A stretch of 64,000 bases of DNA from Daedaleopsis sinensis (lineage: Eukaryota; Basidiomycota; Agaricomycetes; Polyporales; Polyporaceae), in contig CM066301.1 of NCBI GenBank assembly GCA_033807695.1, forward strand, positions 4,154,001 through 4,218,000. The letters run 5' to 3'. The translations under genes and the position numbers were made by a program. How positions within the stretch are numbered: position 1 is the first letter of the stretch; every line of letters begins with the position of its first letter. This document shows positions 47,532 through 59,539 of this stretch, piece after piece. Below the pieces are notes generated by a model, which was given only the letters and a program-made list of their open reading frames with translations, had not been told where the DNA came from and did no database searches.

Positions 47532-50500
47532 TCAAGCATCGCATCCATCGCATATTGTTCCCGGTTGCAGGACACAAACGTCGCCAGTGAGACTCTCCAC
47601 CGCGGAACAAGAACTGAGGAGTGGTACATGATGGTGAGGTTGACCCAACTCTCGTCCATGGAACACTTCTGCGAACCAGTAAGGCCCTGAAGAGACATCG
47701 TCCGTTTTCGCAGTCGACGGTATGGGCTCCGCCCGGTCATGGACGGCCACCACTTCAGTCGCATCCGGAGGGTGCGTCACGACCGGAATGGTAGCACCCG
47801 ACTCCGAGCAAGGAATTCGGTCGGAACCCTTGCACCCCCCAAGAATATCGCGAAGCTGCTCGAGCTGCCGGCGTCCAAGTTCGATAGGCTGAAGCGTCAT
47901 ACGCACTCTTCGCGACGAAGATGTCCTCCCTTCAACAGGATCGTCATCACACGATATGATCGCTTGATCACCGAATACCGCAAGCCCGCGGGTGTCGCTG
48001 GCGCTTTCGAGCCATTCTACGTCGGCCACGGCATTCTCTCCGTCTACTGAATCTCGGTTAGCGCGTCATTTAAAGAAAACAATTCAGTCAAGCCCCTACC
48101 AATGCCGGTTCCGTGGCGCCGAGGTGTTTGCCGTGAGCACTCGCCGGTCACCACTTCGACAACGCAATCACCACCTACAGGTGGCAGGGGGTTGCTGTTG
48201 CCAACGACGGCTAGGGAAATCGCGGAATGGAAAACGTCGTTGGTTCCGTCGGATGAGTGCGAATACGGCCTTTCTTCACTACCTTCGCGTGTGACAGAAG
48301 TCACAGCTGGTTCCAGCGGAGGAGGAGGTGTGCCATCGTCTGACTCGTCGTCGTCATCCATCGGGACAACCGGCCGCAGCCGGGGCACACCGTAAGGCAA
48401 CGGAAAGGTGGGAGGCCGGCAGCGAAGGTAGTACATCCCGGTCTTCAAGCCCGATTCCCAGGCATGCAACTGTAGCTCTTGCTACTCGCAACGTCAGCTA
48501 GTGATTTGCCAACAGGACCGGACCGAGAACCTCACCATTCGATCCACATCTGGCCACGCGAGGCTTAAAGACATACTCTGGCTTTGATCGATGAAGGGAC
48601 CCCTCGCAGCCGCTAAATCGACGATGACCTTAGGGTCAATCTCCCAGGAAGTCTTGTACAAGTCCCTAACAGAATCCGGAAGCTCGGTCAAATGCGCGAT
48701 CGATCCTACAAGATAGATGAGATTCCGACCCCATAAGTGGCGATGATTCCACGTACCGTGTCGTTCGACAATCGACACACGAACCCTTTCCGTCCACAGT
48801 CCTCGGGCGGCGAGCTCGCGCACCAGGTAAGGGCACATCTCTGTGTATTCTCCACTTCCAATCCTAAACGTTGTCACATTACTACGTAAAATTGAGAGGA
48901 AAGTTAGCCATGTACGCGAGAGGTATTCGACGCTAAAACGTTGCTCACCTCATACGGGGGTCTGTACTCTCAGAGTTTCCAAGAACGTGAGCTGTGGAAG
49001 CCGTGGGCATCTGGGCGGTCAACATGGCATTACGCAAACCATGAGTTGCTATACGCCTCCGCAAATTGTCGAAATCGTAGAGCGAGGTTGACGGCGTAGG
49101 CCACATATCCATCTGGAGAACACCACTTTCAGCTGGAGAGCCTTGCCATGTGGGATATGGACCTTTCTCTTCGGCGACCGCGCAGCTCGCAGAAAGACAA
49201 CCATGGTACAACGTCTCGAATATCCGCAAGTTTATCGAGTGCGCCGCGACCGAGTCGAAGGCGATGCCCATCATCCGAAAGACGTCGGCCAGTCCTTGAA
49301 CCCCAACACCCAGCGATCGGCTCCGCAGCGCAGACTCCCGGATGGCGGAGGAGGGGTAATGGGCGCGTTCGATGAGGACATCGAGATTGCGGACTACCAA
49401 CTCTGCAGTGGCATGAAGTTTCTCGAAGTTGAACGAACGATCCGCGTCAACGAAGCGAGGAAGAGCGATGGACGCGAGGGTGCAGACAGCAGGGAATAGC
49501 TCGGAGGAGTACTGCAAGATCTCAGTGCAAAGGTTCGAGGTTCGTATGACACCCAGGTGACGCTGATTGTTCTTCACTACAATGACATGAGTAAGCGGAC
49601 ACCAGACAATATCAACCACAGCCACGCACAGTTGATCCAATCCTGGAAAAGCATGAAAGGTGCCCCAGACTCCTGCTGGGCATGGGAGATCGATGCAAAA
49701 AGCACGCGCGCAGATATTGGCCTCCCCACGACGGTATCCGCATTTTCGTACTCGACGTATCTTGCCTCGAATTCGTCTCCGAACAAATCCACGAGGTCAG
49801 GCACGTCGTCGGGACTGAACAACGTCCACATGCCATCATCCTTCAGACGTTTCATGCTGCAGCTGTACGTTAGACTAACGCAGTCATCGATGACGTGGAA
49901 CTTACAAGACGTCTGGGATCCACAACGCCGGGTACAGATGAAAAACCCGACTGACCGGCGGGGCCCGGGCTGTCCGACACTGTACGAATGGAAGCACCTC
50001 TTCATGCCATATAGGCAGGTAGATAGTCGCGGCCGATGGGCGTCGGAGACCGGTTCCCGCCACGAACGATGCATGGGCGTCGTATATGCGCATGAGCGAA
50101 AGAACACCGGGGCTGGCCTTGGGCCCCCCTCTGTCAATCCATTAGCTTTCCAGCTTTGCAGGGCGGTGCACACTACATACCTGCTGGGAGACACCGCAGC
50201 AAGTGACAACCCTACTCCACCCTCCCCCATCCACATACGCTCAAGATCGGCTACCCCCTGAAGTAACGTCTCCGCCGACCTCGCGTTCGGTTGATATAAG
50301 AAGCACGAAGCAAAGTTCCGCTTGGTCGTTCCTCCGTTGTAGAGCACGGGAGTCGCGTGAGTATACAGACCACGCGACAACGCGTCGTACGTGCCCAGCA
50401 CAGAACGGAGGTCGTCTCCGTGCATGGCAATGGCAACACGCATATGGAGAAACTGCGGTCGCTCCACTATCTTCTCGTCGAGCCTCGCCAGGCAGCGATG

Positions 50501-51178
50501 ACTGAGCGTCTTCACACTGATACTGCTTAAAGACTGAGCCAGTTTTCCGAACGTGTTCCATCTTCACTCACTAGTTATAGTCAAAGTCCCGAGAATGAAA
50601 CAGAGCAGCATCAATCGCCGTTCCGTGCAACCCCACGGCGTCGATAACTATCGGATCGATACGAAGCGCGACATCTAGAGGGAGGACCCATTTTCAGCTA
50701 TACAAGCAAAGGGAGAACACACACGAGCGTATCACCCACGGTTCATCTGCACCCACGAAACAAAAGATTTGTGAATGGTCTTGTGAAGGTTAGCGACTAG
50801 CATTCGTCCCGCAAGTCGACTATAATCAGGATGCTGCATGCTGCGAGCAGAGAGAGCGGCAGAAGCGAACTCCTTATACGAGCTCAGCAACGCCCGCCAC
50901 CGTAGTCGGTTGATAGATCCTAACCTGTAACTGATGTGCCGAGATACTTTCTCCCAAGCTGACCCGGATATCTTCGACTACCCTGCAAACCCATGACATT
51001 CATTAGACGTAAGATATTATAGTAAATCGTACACTCACGAATCGAGGTTCAACCTTCCTACGTCCAACCCCCAGGAAAGCTACAGAAAGTAGGATGCGTG
51101 CAGCGTGGTCAGTTTATAATTGTATAACCTGGCGTCGGATCTTGGAGTCTGCGACATACCACTCTCATGGTATGGACC
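47532..51178 (-). CDS. Divergent ribonucleotide reductase large subunit (R1)
   Basis: R1 reduces ribonucleoside diphosphates to deoxyribonucleotides together with a small R2 subunit in the cytosol. Exons read as 50977-50740, 50674-50572, 50522-50181, 50130-49906, 49856-49630, 49576-48949, 48881-48536, 48481-48100 and 48046-47532; every junction keeps frame and introns are 49-68 nt. An earlier exon near 51040 encodes GRRKVEPRF, which with SKI matches the ATP-cone start; the true start (perhaps 51178) is unresolved. Landmarks: QHPDYSRLAGRMLVANLHK, VERPQFLHMRVAIAMH, active-site Cys in SCFLYQ, IYLPIWHEEVL, SNLCTEILQYSS (Asn, radical Cys, Glu), AVCTLASIALP (second redox Cys), PTASTAHVLGNSE, GLKTGMYYLR (Tyr pair) and a C-terminal CDGC two residues before the stop. 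From 50977 it is about 1001 residues, longer than usual because of an acidic/Pro-rich insert before the tail. The effector-site region (GTGLRRPSA) is unusually divergent. Confidence 0.93.
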
Positions 51179-52332
51179 ATCTAGTACGCAATTGATATCA
51201 TGAATACATGCTCTCCAGGAACGGCAAGTTGGATCGACTCGCCTTTGCACAGCGAAACACTTGCACATCCCCATCTATAAAAGCAATCAGACGGACATTT
51301 CGATGCACATTGCACTGAACATACTTCGTTTCACAACCGTCGGTGAGTCTTGGATGTCGTCCATTTGGTCACTGTCCGAGCAGAGTATAGAGCATATGCG
51401 AGAGGAACACAAAAGGATGCTACGAGCGATGATAAAGAACGGACAGTTTGCATGGCACTTTATACCTGGAGATGGCAGAGTCTGGATGTTTTTCCAGTCA
51501 AACGTACACGGTGAGCAAGAATGAGGGCAGTACGTTGAAACGACAAGTGTGTTCTGGCCCGCGGGCACAAGGTGCCTTAACACGCCATCGAAAACAGGCA
51601 CCAGTACGTGCGATACCCTACAAGCGGGATGGGCACCGTCAATTCGCAAGACAAACATGTGGCAGATATTATTGAACACCGAGCAAACTCACCAGGAATC
51701 GCGCGGTACCCATGATAGGGTGCCTGGAGCAAGTCGAATGGCACCTGTAGCCGTGAAACACTGGTTCCAATCGAGACTTCCCGCCAACGACATGCAATCA
51801 CATAGGGACGTACATGAGCTCTGAGCGAAGGCGACGAATCACACGGTGGGAGTCGTGATCCTTCCTGTCCGAAAGTTTGTTATTCGAACGACGACAATGG
51901 CGGGCAGAGTAAGCGTACCTAAGAAAATCCTTCCCGCGCACAACGGAGGGTACCCTGGCAGGCGGCGATTTGACAGTCTAGCCGTTTCAACTGCCAACGA
52001 GCAGATCACAAACATACGGGTCTACGACCCTTACAGATTATGTAGTGCACGATCCACGTTAGAGTTTCGAAGATGTCGCCGCATTGTACCCGAGGATCCC
52101 GAAGCAGATGTGTGGAAAGGAATGCTGTCGCATGGCGGCCATCGTGGTCCGAGATAGCGGAAACTTCAGAACTTCCAAGCGGAGCATGGCACCCGTACAT
52201 TCATATAAGGTCGCGCACGACAAAAATATCTATATCGGACTCGAGACAAATACCGACAGTTTGGCTCCAGGAACTTCAATGATGAAATAACCTTATAGTC
52301 AGAGGGTAGACACTTATCCGAAGGAAAACTAC
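51179..52332. other. Stretch with only weak coding signals
   Basis: A TATAAAA box at 51276-51282 precedes an ATG at 51303 and an open frame to 51524 containing EEHKRMLRAMIKNGQFAWHF, which looks protein-like; its continuation is unclear. Another frame (51846-52157, +) has no motif. No family is recognised. Confidence 0.3.
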
Positions 52333-52980
52333 TCACGGCGAGACAACATGTAGTCTGAGTCGCTGTATGCCGAAAACTCTATTGTAAGGAGCAGTGCCTT
52401 GAAATACATCGGTCAATGAGCGATGCGGGGACAGTTTCAGGTCTGACCTGCGTACGATGAAGTCGATGAACCGACGCTCCGACGTCACAATGTTCGTCAG
52501 CTGGAGGCTGCCGTGAACGCCATGGCGTAGCACCACAACATTTCCCCGTACTCGAGCGCCAGCGACGTTGAGAAGAGATGCGTTCGTCGGGGCATTACTG
52601 CAGTCCAATGTTGACAGTAGGGTATAATCGTTGATCAGGCCGAAAGAAGTGGCAGGAACTGCATCGATCCTTTGCAGCCGAAAGCCCATAGGGAACCAAC
52701 GCTGCATTTCCAACTGCTCCAGCCAAGCGTTCAGTTCCGCTTCCCTTCCATCCTTTGGTCTTGGCAACAGAAGGGAACGGGATCGCTTTCCCGACACAGT
52801 GTAGATTAGGGCTGTTACAGGTCCGTGACCTCTGCGCTGTAACATCGTCAACCTCGATAGACACATGAAAGAGGAAATAGTCCAATCACCGAGACGGGTG
52901 AATTCCGAACACGCTTGTTCCAACGTGCGAGTGCAAAGGGCCGCGCGTGAAAGAGTTGCGAACGGATGCTCCTGGACCGC
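52333..52980 (-). CDS. Orphan protein fragment
   Basis: A continuous minus-strand frame of more than 200 residues with balanced composition: HPFATLSRAALCTRTLEQAC, VTALIYTVSGKRSRSLLLP, AWLEQLEMQRWFPMGFRL, TSFGLINDYTLLSTLD and RVRGNVVVLRHGVHGSL. The pattern of hydrophobic and charged residues strongly suggests a folded domain, but I know no family. The 5' end probably comes from an upstream exon (acceptor near 52978); a donor (AG|GTCAGA) near 52449 may begin a further intron. Strand choice is supported by protein-like composition only. Confidence 0.4.
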   Translation of the reverse strand, partial: AVQEHPFATLSRAALCTRTLEQACSEFTRLGDWTISSFMCLSRLTMLQRRGHGPVTALIYTVSGKRSRSLLLPRPKDGREAELNAWLEQLEMQRWFPMGFRLQRIDAVPATSFGLINDYTLLSTLDCSNAPTNASLLNVAGARVRGNVVVLRHGVHGSLQLTNIVTSERRFIDFIVRRSDLKLSPHRSLTDVFQGTAPYNRVFGIQRLRLHVVSP

Positions 52981-53738
52981 TGGTATGCGTCGTCAGCAAA
53001 CAAGGCATTCCGTATAGAGCTATACGACTTACATGTGAGCGGGTCGTCGCCATGAAGGGGATACAGGTTAAGCAGTGTGAGAGTGCGGACTGCGAATCCG
53101 CCCGATCGCGTCGATTCTACTGTGCGATCTTACAGATTCCGCCTGCGGAGGATAAGGAGCTAAGGCGCACCGACGAGGAGGATAACAGTCCGTGTGGGTT
53201 TGGAGAGTGGACGACACGGCAGCAACCTATAGATGGAGACACCAGAGACAGCGTGCTGTGAGTAGTTTACATCTGCTCCCGACTACGCAATAAGCCGAAG
53301 GGACGAAAGGCTCTTTCCAGTCTCGGCAGCGTCATGTACTGTCAACGTCATGTTCTCGCTGAAACACGTAAGGCTTAGAATCGACGATTCTATGTGGGAC
53401 TCGTTGACGCAAGGGGTTCAGGCATCATGGACGAGGTACAGACTTACGAAACAGGAGCACGGAGAGCAGATTTTCCATTGATGCAGTGTGTTCTATTCAG
53501 CCTACGTTAGCTTCCGTGGTGACGATCTGAAGGACGATCAAACATACCGTCTGTCTCGCTCAAACTCGAATCAGAGTACACAGCGGTTCGGACAGGTACG
53601 CGATCAGAATGTATGAGCCCATGTTACGAATCAGCAACCTCACCTGCGCAGTAATTCGATCTCCCCCAGTCCTTCGTGACGACGGCGAATGTGCATCCTT
53701 CTATGATCCGTTACGGAGAGTGGCCGAGGGGGGGGCTG

Positions 53739-53746
53739 ATATATAT
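53739..53746 (+). promoter_or_regulatory. TATA-like element
   Basis: ATATATAT lies about 72 bases before the chosen start at 53818, consistent with a core promoter for the six-exon orphan gene. Confidence 0.4.
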
Positions 53747-53817
53747 GTAGTGTCCGGATATTGACGATGCTGTATTATGCCCCCGAGATCTCTATCCGGT
53801 TTACCTCTTGCGATCAT

Positions 53818-55409
53818 ATGGCTCTCTCTGTCCGTGATGCCGTTGAGGCTTGGAAGAGCCGTACGCTTCGCCCTTCTGATATACCGCTGGAGGCGGCGTG
53901 CTCGAGCATCGGCTCGTCGAAACCACTCTTCGAGGCGCGCCGCACCGGAGCAGTAGAATGGGTGGTACGCCTGCGCACATTTTGATTTCCTGCTTCGCCG
54001 TGTTCTAACCATCATGCCGACCAGCTTTGTCGCGCGGGAGAGGACGTACCGGCGATCTTCAGTTACGCTGCGACATTTGCAAGTTCGGACCCGGTCGAAA
54101 CAGGAAACTTGATGGGCCCTGAGGAAGAGAAGAACATCAGTAACGAGACCAGTCGACTGTGAGGCGCTCAGCCGCACCGAGCGAATATATACTGACTGCG
54201 CGTTAGAGAGCGTGCTGCAAGCTTCAAGTGCAATTACTCGTATTCTTTCGACACCTCGCAGGATCCAGGCTTGTTCGGCGCGCAGTCTGTAGGTTAATTT
54301 ACCAATAACGGAGCAATTTAAACTCACTCGAAACCACTGTATCTGCAGCAAATCGACGCGTATATGGAGACGGTCTCTGGGTTCAACCGGCTGCATGGAA
54401 AGCCACGGAAACTGTGGCAGTCTGGTCAAGGGCCTAGCGGGACGAGCCGGTTTTGGATACGCGTCCCAATGTTTCTGAAACTTCGTGACAACGAGTGGAA
54501 GGGAGAACCCCCCGAGTATCTCCACGAATGGGTGAAAGAGGCCGATCGACGCTCTCGGAACTACCGCGCAAACCCATCCCGCCCGGCTGTGTTCGGATAC
54601 GAAGGGCGGATCCTCAAAAAGATCGAGGAATGCACCCCTCCGAGACTGGTTCGCGGTGACGGAGTTGCCATAACATTCAGCATTTCGTATATCGTCGGAC
54701 ATCGCGACTGGTACCCGACGTATGCGCTCATAGACGTCGTTCGTGTTGCGTCAGAGGGCAATGCACCTCCGAATACCACACTGGACAATCTGGTCGTCCT
54801 ACATCCACCGCTTCGTCAAGCACTTCAGGCCGGGGAGGCATTAGAAGGTACGCGTCGTTGCAGATAACGCCACATGACACATTCTAACAGATATACTTCA
54901 GCTGAAGACGCAGACGACTGGGAGATAGAGGATTTACCATCCGACGTTCGGACCATTAGTGATGCGAGGATGGTGAAAGCCGAAGCGGGGCACGAACAAG
55001 ATACTATCGTCAAAGAAACGGGTACGTCACAGGTACAGCGTGAAAGAATCGAGTGCTAAAGAGCTCACAAGTGGGCCCGATGATTGCGTCGGGACATGTC
55101 ATGACCGATGTACTCGCCGACGTTATGGATGTCGATGATGTCGGGCCCGCCCTTTCTTCCGTCGACATTTCGGCTATTCAGGATGGCAACACGAGCCGCG
55201 GGCGGACCCTAGCGTCTAATTCCTCACGTACAAGCTCCTGTTCTCCTTCTCCGCCAACCGACGAGTCGTTAAACTGGAGCGACAGTGCCATAGAAGACGG
55301 ACCTCTCCCGGTCGTGAACGGTTCCGGTTGTTCCATGCATTCGGAAGGGGAGGAACTTGAAGGCTTGAAGACAAGGCTAAGGAAGCGTCGCATCGTTTAC
55401 AGACGTTGA
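53818..55409 (+). CDS. Six-exon orphan protein, 434 residues
   Basis: Exons 53818-53964, 54025-54158, 54222-54288, 54349-54847, 54902-55021 and 55072-55409 join through five introns of 50-63 nt with standard sites and consistent phases, giving 434 residues. The start at 53818 was chosen because of the TATA element; an in-frame ATG at 53767 is possible. The central exon looks globular (FWIRVPMFLKLRDNEWKGEP, NPSRPAVFGYEGRILKKIEE, VAITFSISYIVGHRDWYPTY). The C-terminal third is acidic and Ser-rich, ending KTRLRKRRIVYRR, a nuclear-signal-like basic tail. I recognise no family. A 333-residue open frame on the other strand (53701-54702) is treated as a shadow because it does not continue. Confidence 0.6.
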
Positions 55410-56528
55410 GGTGTAGAGGGTGTCCTTTGAAGGGCGAATGGGGTTGCGGTAAGTGCGTAGCGACTAACAGAAGGAATTGTACTCACAATAAGTGTGTCGT
55501 CGACCCACTTTCCAGTACAGCCGAAGAAGGTTACCGCGTTTTCGTTGTCACTCCGGTCCGAACATTTATTCTCCGTCATGTATTTAACGCCACCCAGCCA
55601 AATGCCAAATGCGACCGAATTTCCGTCTCTTCCGTGGGGTAAAAGGAAGACGTTGAAGTATTGATAGAGACCAGATTGAAGAGGGATATATCCTCAGCCC
55701 CGCTTCCTTTTCCAGGTTTCAGTGAGACGTGCAAGATTATGTGCGAGAGACTTACATACCAAACAGATTAGCAGCGACGTTGTTAGTCCGATGGCATAGC
55801 ATCGCTGTAAGTGTTCTGGCGTGATATCGAGCAGACTGAAGCAGCAGGCGAGCTACCACCCATTGGGCCGGACTAAGTACAAACATAGCTACAGTCAGCT
55901 TTGATCAGGTATGGTGCGGGAGCAATATACACCACCATCGTCGACTGCCATAGCGGAACAAGGTCCAGTTGGTGTCGTCCGCTCGGTCGAACACAGTGGG
56001 CTGCAGCAAAGATGAGCACTGTACGCTGAGCGCCGGGCGCCGAGCGCCGAGCGTTGAACTTCGAACACAAAGAACGTTGCGAAGCCGAGCGTGGGAAATG
56101 TATTCGCTGACGTAATAAAGCCGAAAACCTCGAGGTCAACCGGCTTCTTCAACCTGACTTCAAGACCCGGCCTATGATATCTTACAGCCGCGGTACCATA
56201 CTATCCATGAATCCGGGAACAAAACAGCAACATCGGTGCGTGTGGACAACGGGAAAGTGTATGTAAAGTCAAGGATATGAGCAATGGCACAGATGTCGTC
56301 CTCGTCTACTCGATAGAGTTGCGCTCTCGACAGTGCACAAGTCATAAGACATTCGGCTGCGACCTCCATCACACGTTATTGAATACGTACGTGGGATATA
56401 ATATATAGTGTTTGACGTTGTCTGACTTTTTACATACACCTCGCAACTTAGAGCATGCGATGGATTACTTGCGTGCCCGCTTGATGGCGAGTCTTCCACG
56501 ACCTGTTGCATACGCTGGGTAAAGGAAA
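55410..56528. other. Intergenic stretch, nothing recognised
   Basis: About 1.1 kb between two convergent orphan genes. A GGCGCCGAGCGCC-like direct repeat near 56029-56050 is the only structure seen. Confidence 0.4.
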
Positions 56529-57882
56529 TCACACGTTCTCGAAATGTGACTGCAACGCACGGTTTATAGCAGCTTCTCCTGAAACTGCTGCTGCGCGCGC
56601 GCGCCCCAATCGCTTGAGTTTCATATTCTTCCTTGACTGCAACGAAGAAGATGACCCCGCGAGGACCCCCGCCGTCTCTGGGCAACGCGTCCCGAACGTC
56701 TACAAAGCAGGGTGGGCTAGCGTCCGACCGGGATTGCCACGAAGGAGGTTAACGACTCACCGATAACGGGACCTCTCCTCCATCACGACCGAAGGCAACA
56801 GGGCCATATCCCGATAACGACGCGACAGTAACCGAAGCAAGCCCCCGCAAATTCGAGCCAGAAGGATCCGAAGCTCCTTCATCTGCGTTCATGGACGTGC
56901 TCGGCCCGTGTCCAAACAACCCGTGGGCTGCCGGTTGCCAGTATGCCATTGCACCAAAGCTCACGGATGTGCCCGACTGTAGATGCGTAGTGCGCTGGCC
57001 ACATCGGTGGCTCGAAGAATTAGGACCCGGCAGTGGACCAGACGGCACATACGATTGGACACCCGCATTCGGAACGGGGTATTGGTCTTCGCGATCACCG
57101 GGCACAGATCTGTCGGAAGAACCGAGCTACGATGCAGACTTAGCTAAAACGCTCTCGACTGTTCAAAAACAAGACCCACCGCCAAGTGACTGTGCGAGGA
57201 TGCGCCGACGGTAAATCCGACGCGACCAGGTGCTCCCCATAAACCAGGTAGAGTCTCCTTCACACCAATCTCCCATTGAGGATACAATTGAAACATTCTA
57301 AGATGGAACGACTCACCCCACTCACAGGCATCGCAGGATGTCCATGCGAAGGCAAGGACTCTTCGCAACCCCGAGCGGGCCTCGGAGCTACACTGTCGCC
57401 TATGTTGCTGTCCAGTGGGATACGTCGCCAGTCCGACAAGATGCTAAATGTCCAGGACGCAGGTCCACGATCGCAACGCCAGCTGATCGCCCGACAGCGA
57501 GCGCAAGGCATTCCATCTAGTCCATAGCACTGGGCAGGGTTTTTCGAGTGATTAGCGAAGGCACGCTTTCCAGGCCGGACCAGGATATGCAACACTTACA
57601 GTCACCGAAGCTACCATGCAAGGGTAACAAGAAACCTTGCGATAGACCAGAGGGAGATCGAGTTGCAGCCCTAATTTCTCTCGTATTGAAGGAAGCTACG
57701 ACAACGACGTCTGAGAGGGCTACTATGGCGGGAGGAGATGGGATACACGCACCGTAGGGCGTCGAGACATGTTGAAGCGGTACGAGTAGGTTTTCGATCT
57801 CAACAAGTGTGTCGCAGCGGAGCGTCGGTGCTGAAATGTATCGTTCCGGGTCCCTGAAGCTCGAATTCTTCTCCATATCCAT
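56529..57882 (-). CDS. Multi-exon orphan protein, probably nuclear
   Basis: Reading from the ATG at 57882, frames connect through plausible introns: MDMEKNSSFRDPERY to a DVVVVASFNTREIR exon, then GMPCARCRAISWRCDRG, IGVKETLPGLWGAPGRVGF, LGSSDRSVPGDREDQYPVPN, a Gly/Ser/Pro-rich exon (VASLSGYGPVAFGRDGGE) and a basic end (SRKNMKLKRLGRARAAAV ... HFENV). The CARC...RCD stretch recalls half of a Zn2Cys6 cluster, but the other three cysteines are not present, so I do not call it one. The low-complexity basic C-terminus suggests a nuclear protein. The intron near 57330-57270 is the weakest junction. The function is unknown. Confidence 0.45.
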
Positions 57883-58171
57883 AACCTAATCGAGTAAAAT
57901 AATAGCAGTTTGCACGTCCGCCAAAGAAGCTCGTCTGGGATGAAAGGACGAGAAGTCCGCTCTATCTGCCAGCGCATCGGACGAGGTCTGGCCTAAGCAA
58001 TCCTTTCAGGGTATATTACAATCGACCCTTGTATGGAAGGGCGGGGCGACGGGCAGCAATGTCCATCATTTCTGATAGCTGATTCCGAGTTTCACGAATT
58101 CCAGGGATAATGGCCAGCCGCAGCCCCACCTGCTCGGCACTGAAATACAAACCCTGAACTGTACATCGAAC

Positions 58172-59539
58172 TTACGTTAGATCAACTTCTCTCCCGTTTC
58201 TCGCGGTTATAATGGACATTCTGTTCTGGGAGGTCACCGCTCGGACTACTCCGTGCCTCATCGACCGGTCCCTGGACTGCCCACGGGCACGCGGGCACGA
58301 GGGGAGTACGAATGTACCGGTTTCCAGGATCACCTGTAGTTCGGAATAGTCCGTACAGTGCCGACTTCGAAGAACTACGGTTATAGTCGAACAGTCACCC
58401 AGAATACAACAGTACGATATGTCAGGATCAAAGCGTAGATACATTGGCATGGGATCGTTGAATGAACGAATACGACTTATCATATGCGTCAAACTACCGA
58501 GATCGTCGTCAGCGCAAGCATTCAAGTGGTGCAAAGGTGTGCCTTACGATAAAGGGGGGGTACGGCTGCGACATATGCCAACCCGACACTGACCTGACCA
58601 CAGGGAAAGTAGGGATTGGGTCGGTAGGATGAGTTCGGAAATGAACGACGAGAGTTCTCTCGTCACCGAAATGACGTTGAACACCAGCATATGCTTCGCC
58701 CGCTTCCATCCACCACTCATCCTGACTAAGGATGAACCCCCTCGCCTTGTACTTGGAGACAGCACGTCGGTCTCGCACGTTAAGCGGGACACTCTTGATT
58801 ACACCACGTCGGTCTAGTGTTGCATCGGGGAAGGCGCATGCAGCACCGTCTGGGGTGAGAAAATTCTTGACCAGCGACGACCAAAATCCGTGGAGTGGAG
58901 TTAAAGGACTGGTGTTCGGACTGCGAATCACGTCGACGGAGCGGTCGGTAGGTGTGCGGAAATGCTTCACGTCCTTGACGAGTCCAAAAGGTGGTTTCGC
59001 CGATGAAGAGGTATGGTGCAGAGGGGGAGTGTGCGATACGAAGCAAAGGCCGGTGGGAGAAATGGCTGTTGCAACGAACGAGTCGAACATATGATCGGGG
59101 ACGTAGATGTCGAGGTCTCGAGGCTGCCAGATTTCTGCCGAAAGAAAGAAATGAAGAGCGACAGACCCAGATATGACCGCGCCATGCTTTCTGAGCACGT
59201 TATCGAACGTGGTGATATCTTTGACGAAAGGCCTTATGGATTCCATGTACCTAAGGCGAAAGGCGACGGCGGAGGCTGAGTAGAATGCCCTAGATGTCCT
59301 GCGCCATTGTAACAACAGGCAAACACTACTGTTGTCCACAATGTTGAAGAGGACGTCCATCGGGAGACTAGCATTCGTCAGCGAGATTCAACATAATGAT
59401 AATCATAGACCGACATTATTGGGCCCTCCAGCTCGCTGGGAACAGATGTATCGCTGTCGGGACTTGGAGTGGGAGATAGCGAAGGTGGCGAGATGTCGTT
59501 GAAGGTGACGAGCGAAGCAAGCGCAGAAGGAGGCGTCAT
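58172..59539 (-). CDS. F-box protein with nucleotidyltransferase-like motif (copy 1)
   Basis: A first exon from 59539 gives a Ser/Pro-rich N-terminus. The main exon carries LPMDVLFNIVDNSSVCLLLQ, an F-box that would dock to Skp1 in an SCF ubiquitin ligase. About 60 residues later comes SGSVALHFFL ... PRDLDIYVPDHMFD. The glycine-serine followed by Asp-Leu-Asp in a hydrophobic strand matches the core of the nucleotidyltransferase fold (GS ... DxD). A donor at AG|GTCAGT and an acceptor at GGTAG|TTTG join a last exon ending at 58172. This pairing is known to me from expanded agaricomycete F-box families; activity has not been established. The first intron donor (AT|GTCGGT) is weak. Confidence 0.65.

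Noticed and set aside
49557..50261. 234-residue plus-strand open frame
   Set aside because: It lies antisense to verified ribonucleotide reductase exons.
53701..54702. 333-residue minus-strand open frame
   Set aside because: It is antisense to the central exon of the six-exon plus-strand gene, rich in Arg/Ser, and has no continuing exons or motif.
57260..57595. Zn2Cys6 transcription-factor domain
   Set aside because: Only three appropriately spaced cysteines are visible; the second half of the cluster is absent.
45592..57882. Possible integrated large DNA virus (R1, kinase and orphan genes close together)
   Set aside because: The R1, kinase and orphan genes carry many short spliceosomal introns of the same style as host genes, and no viral hallmark gene (capsid, packaging ATPase, viral polymerase) was seen.
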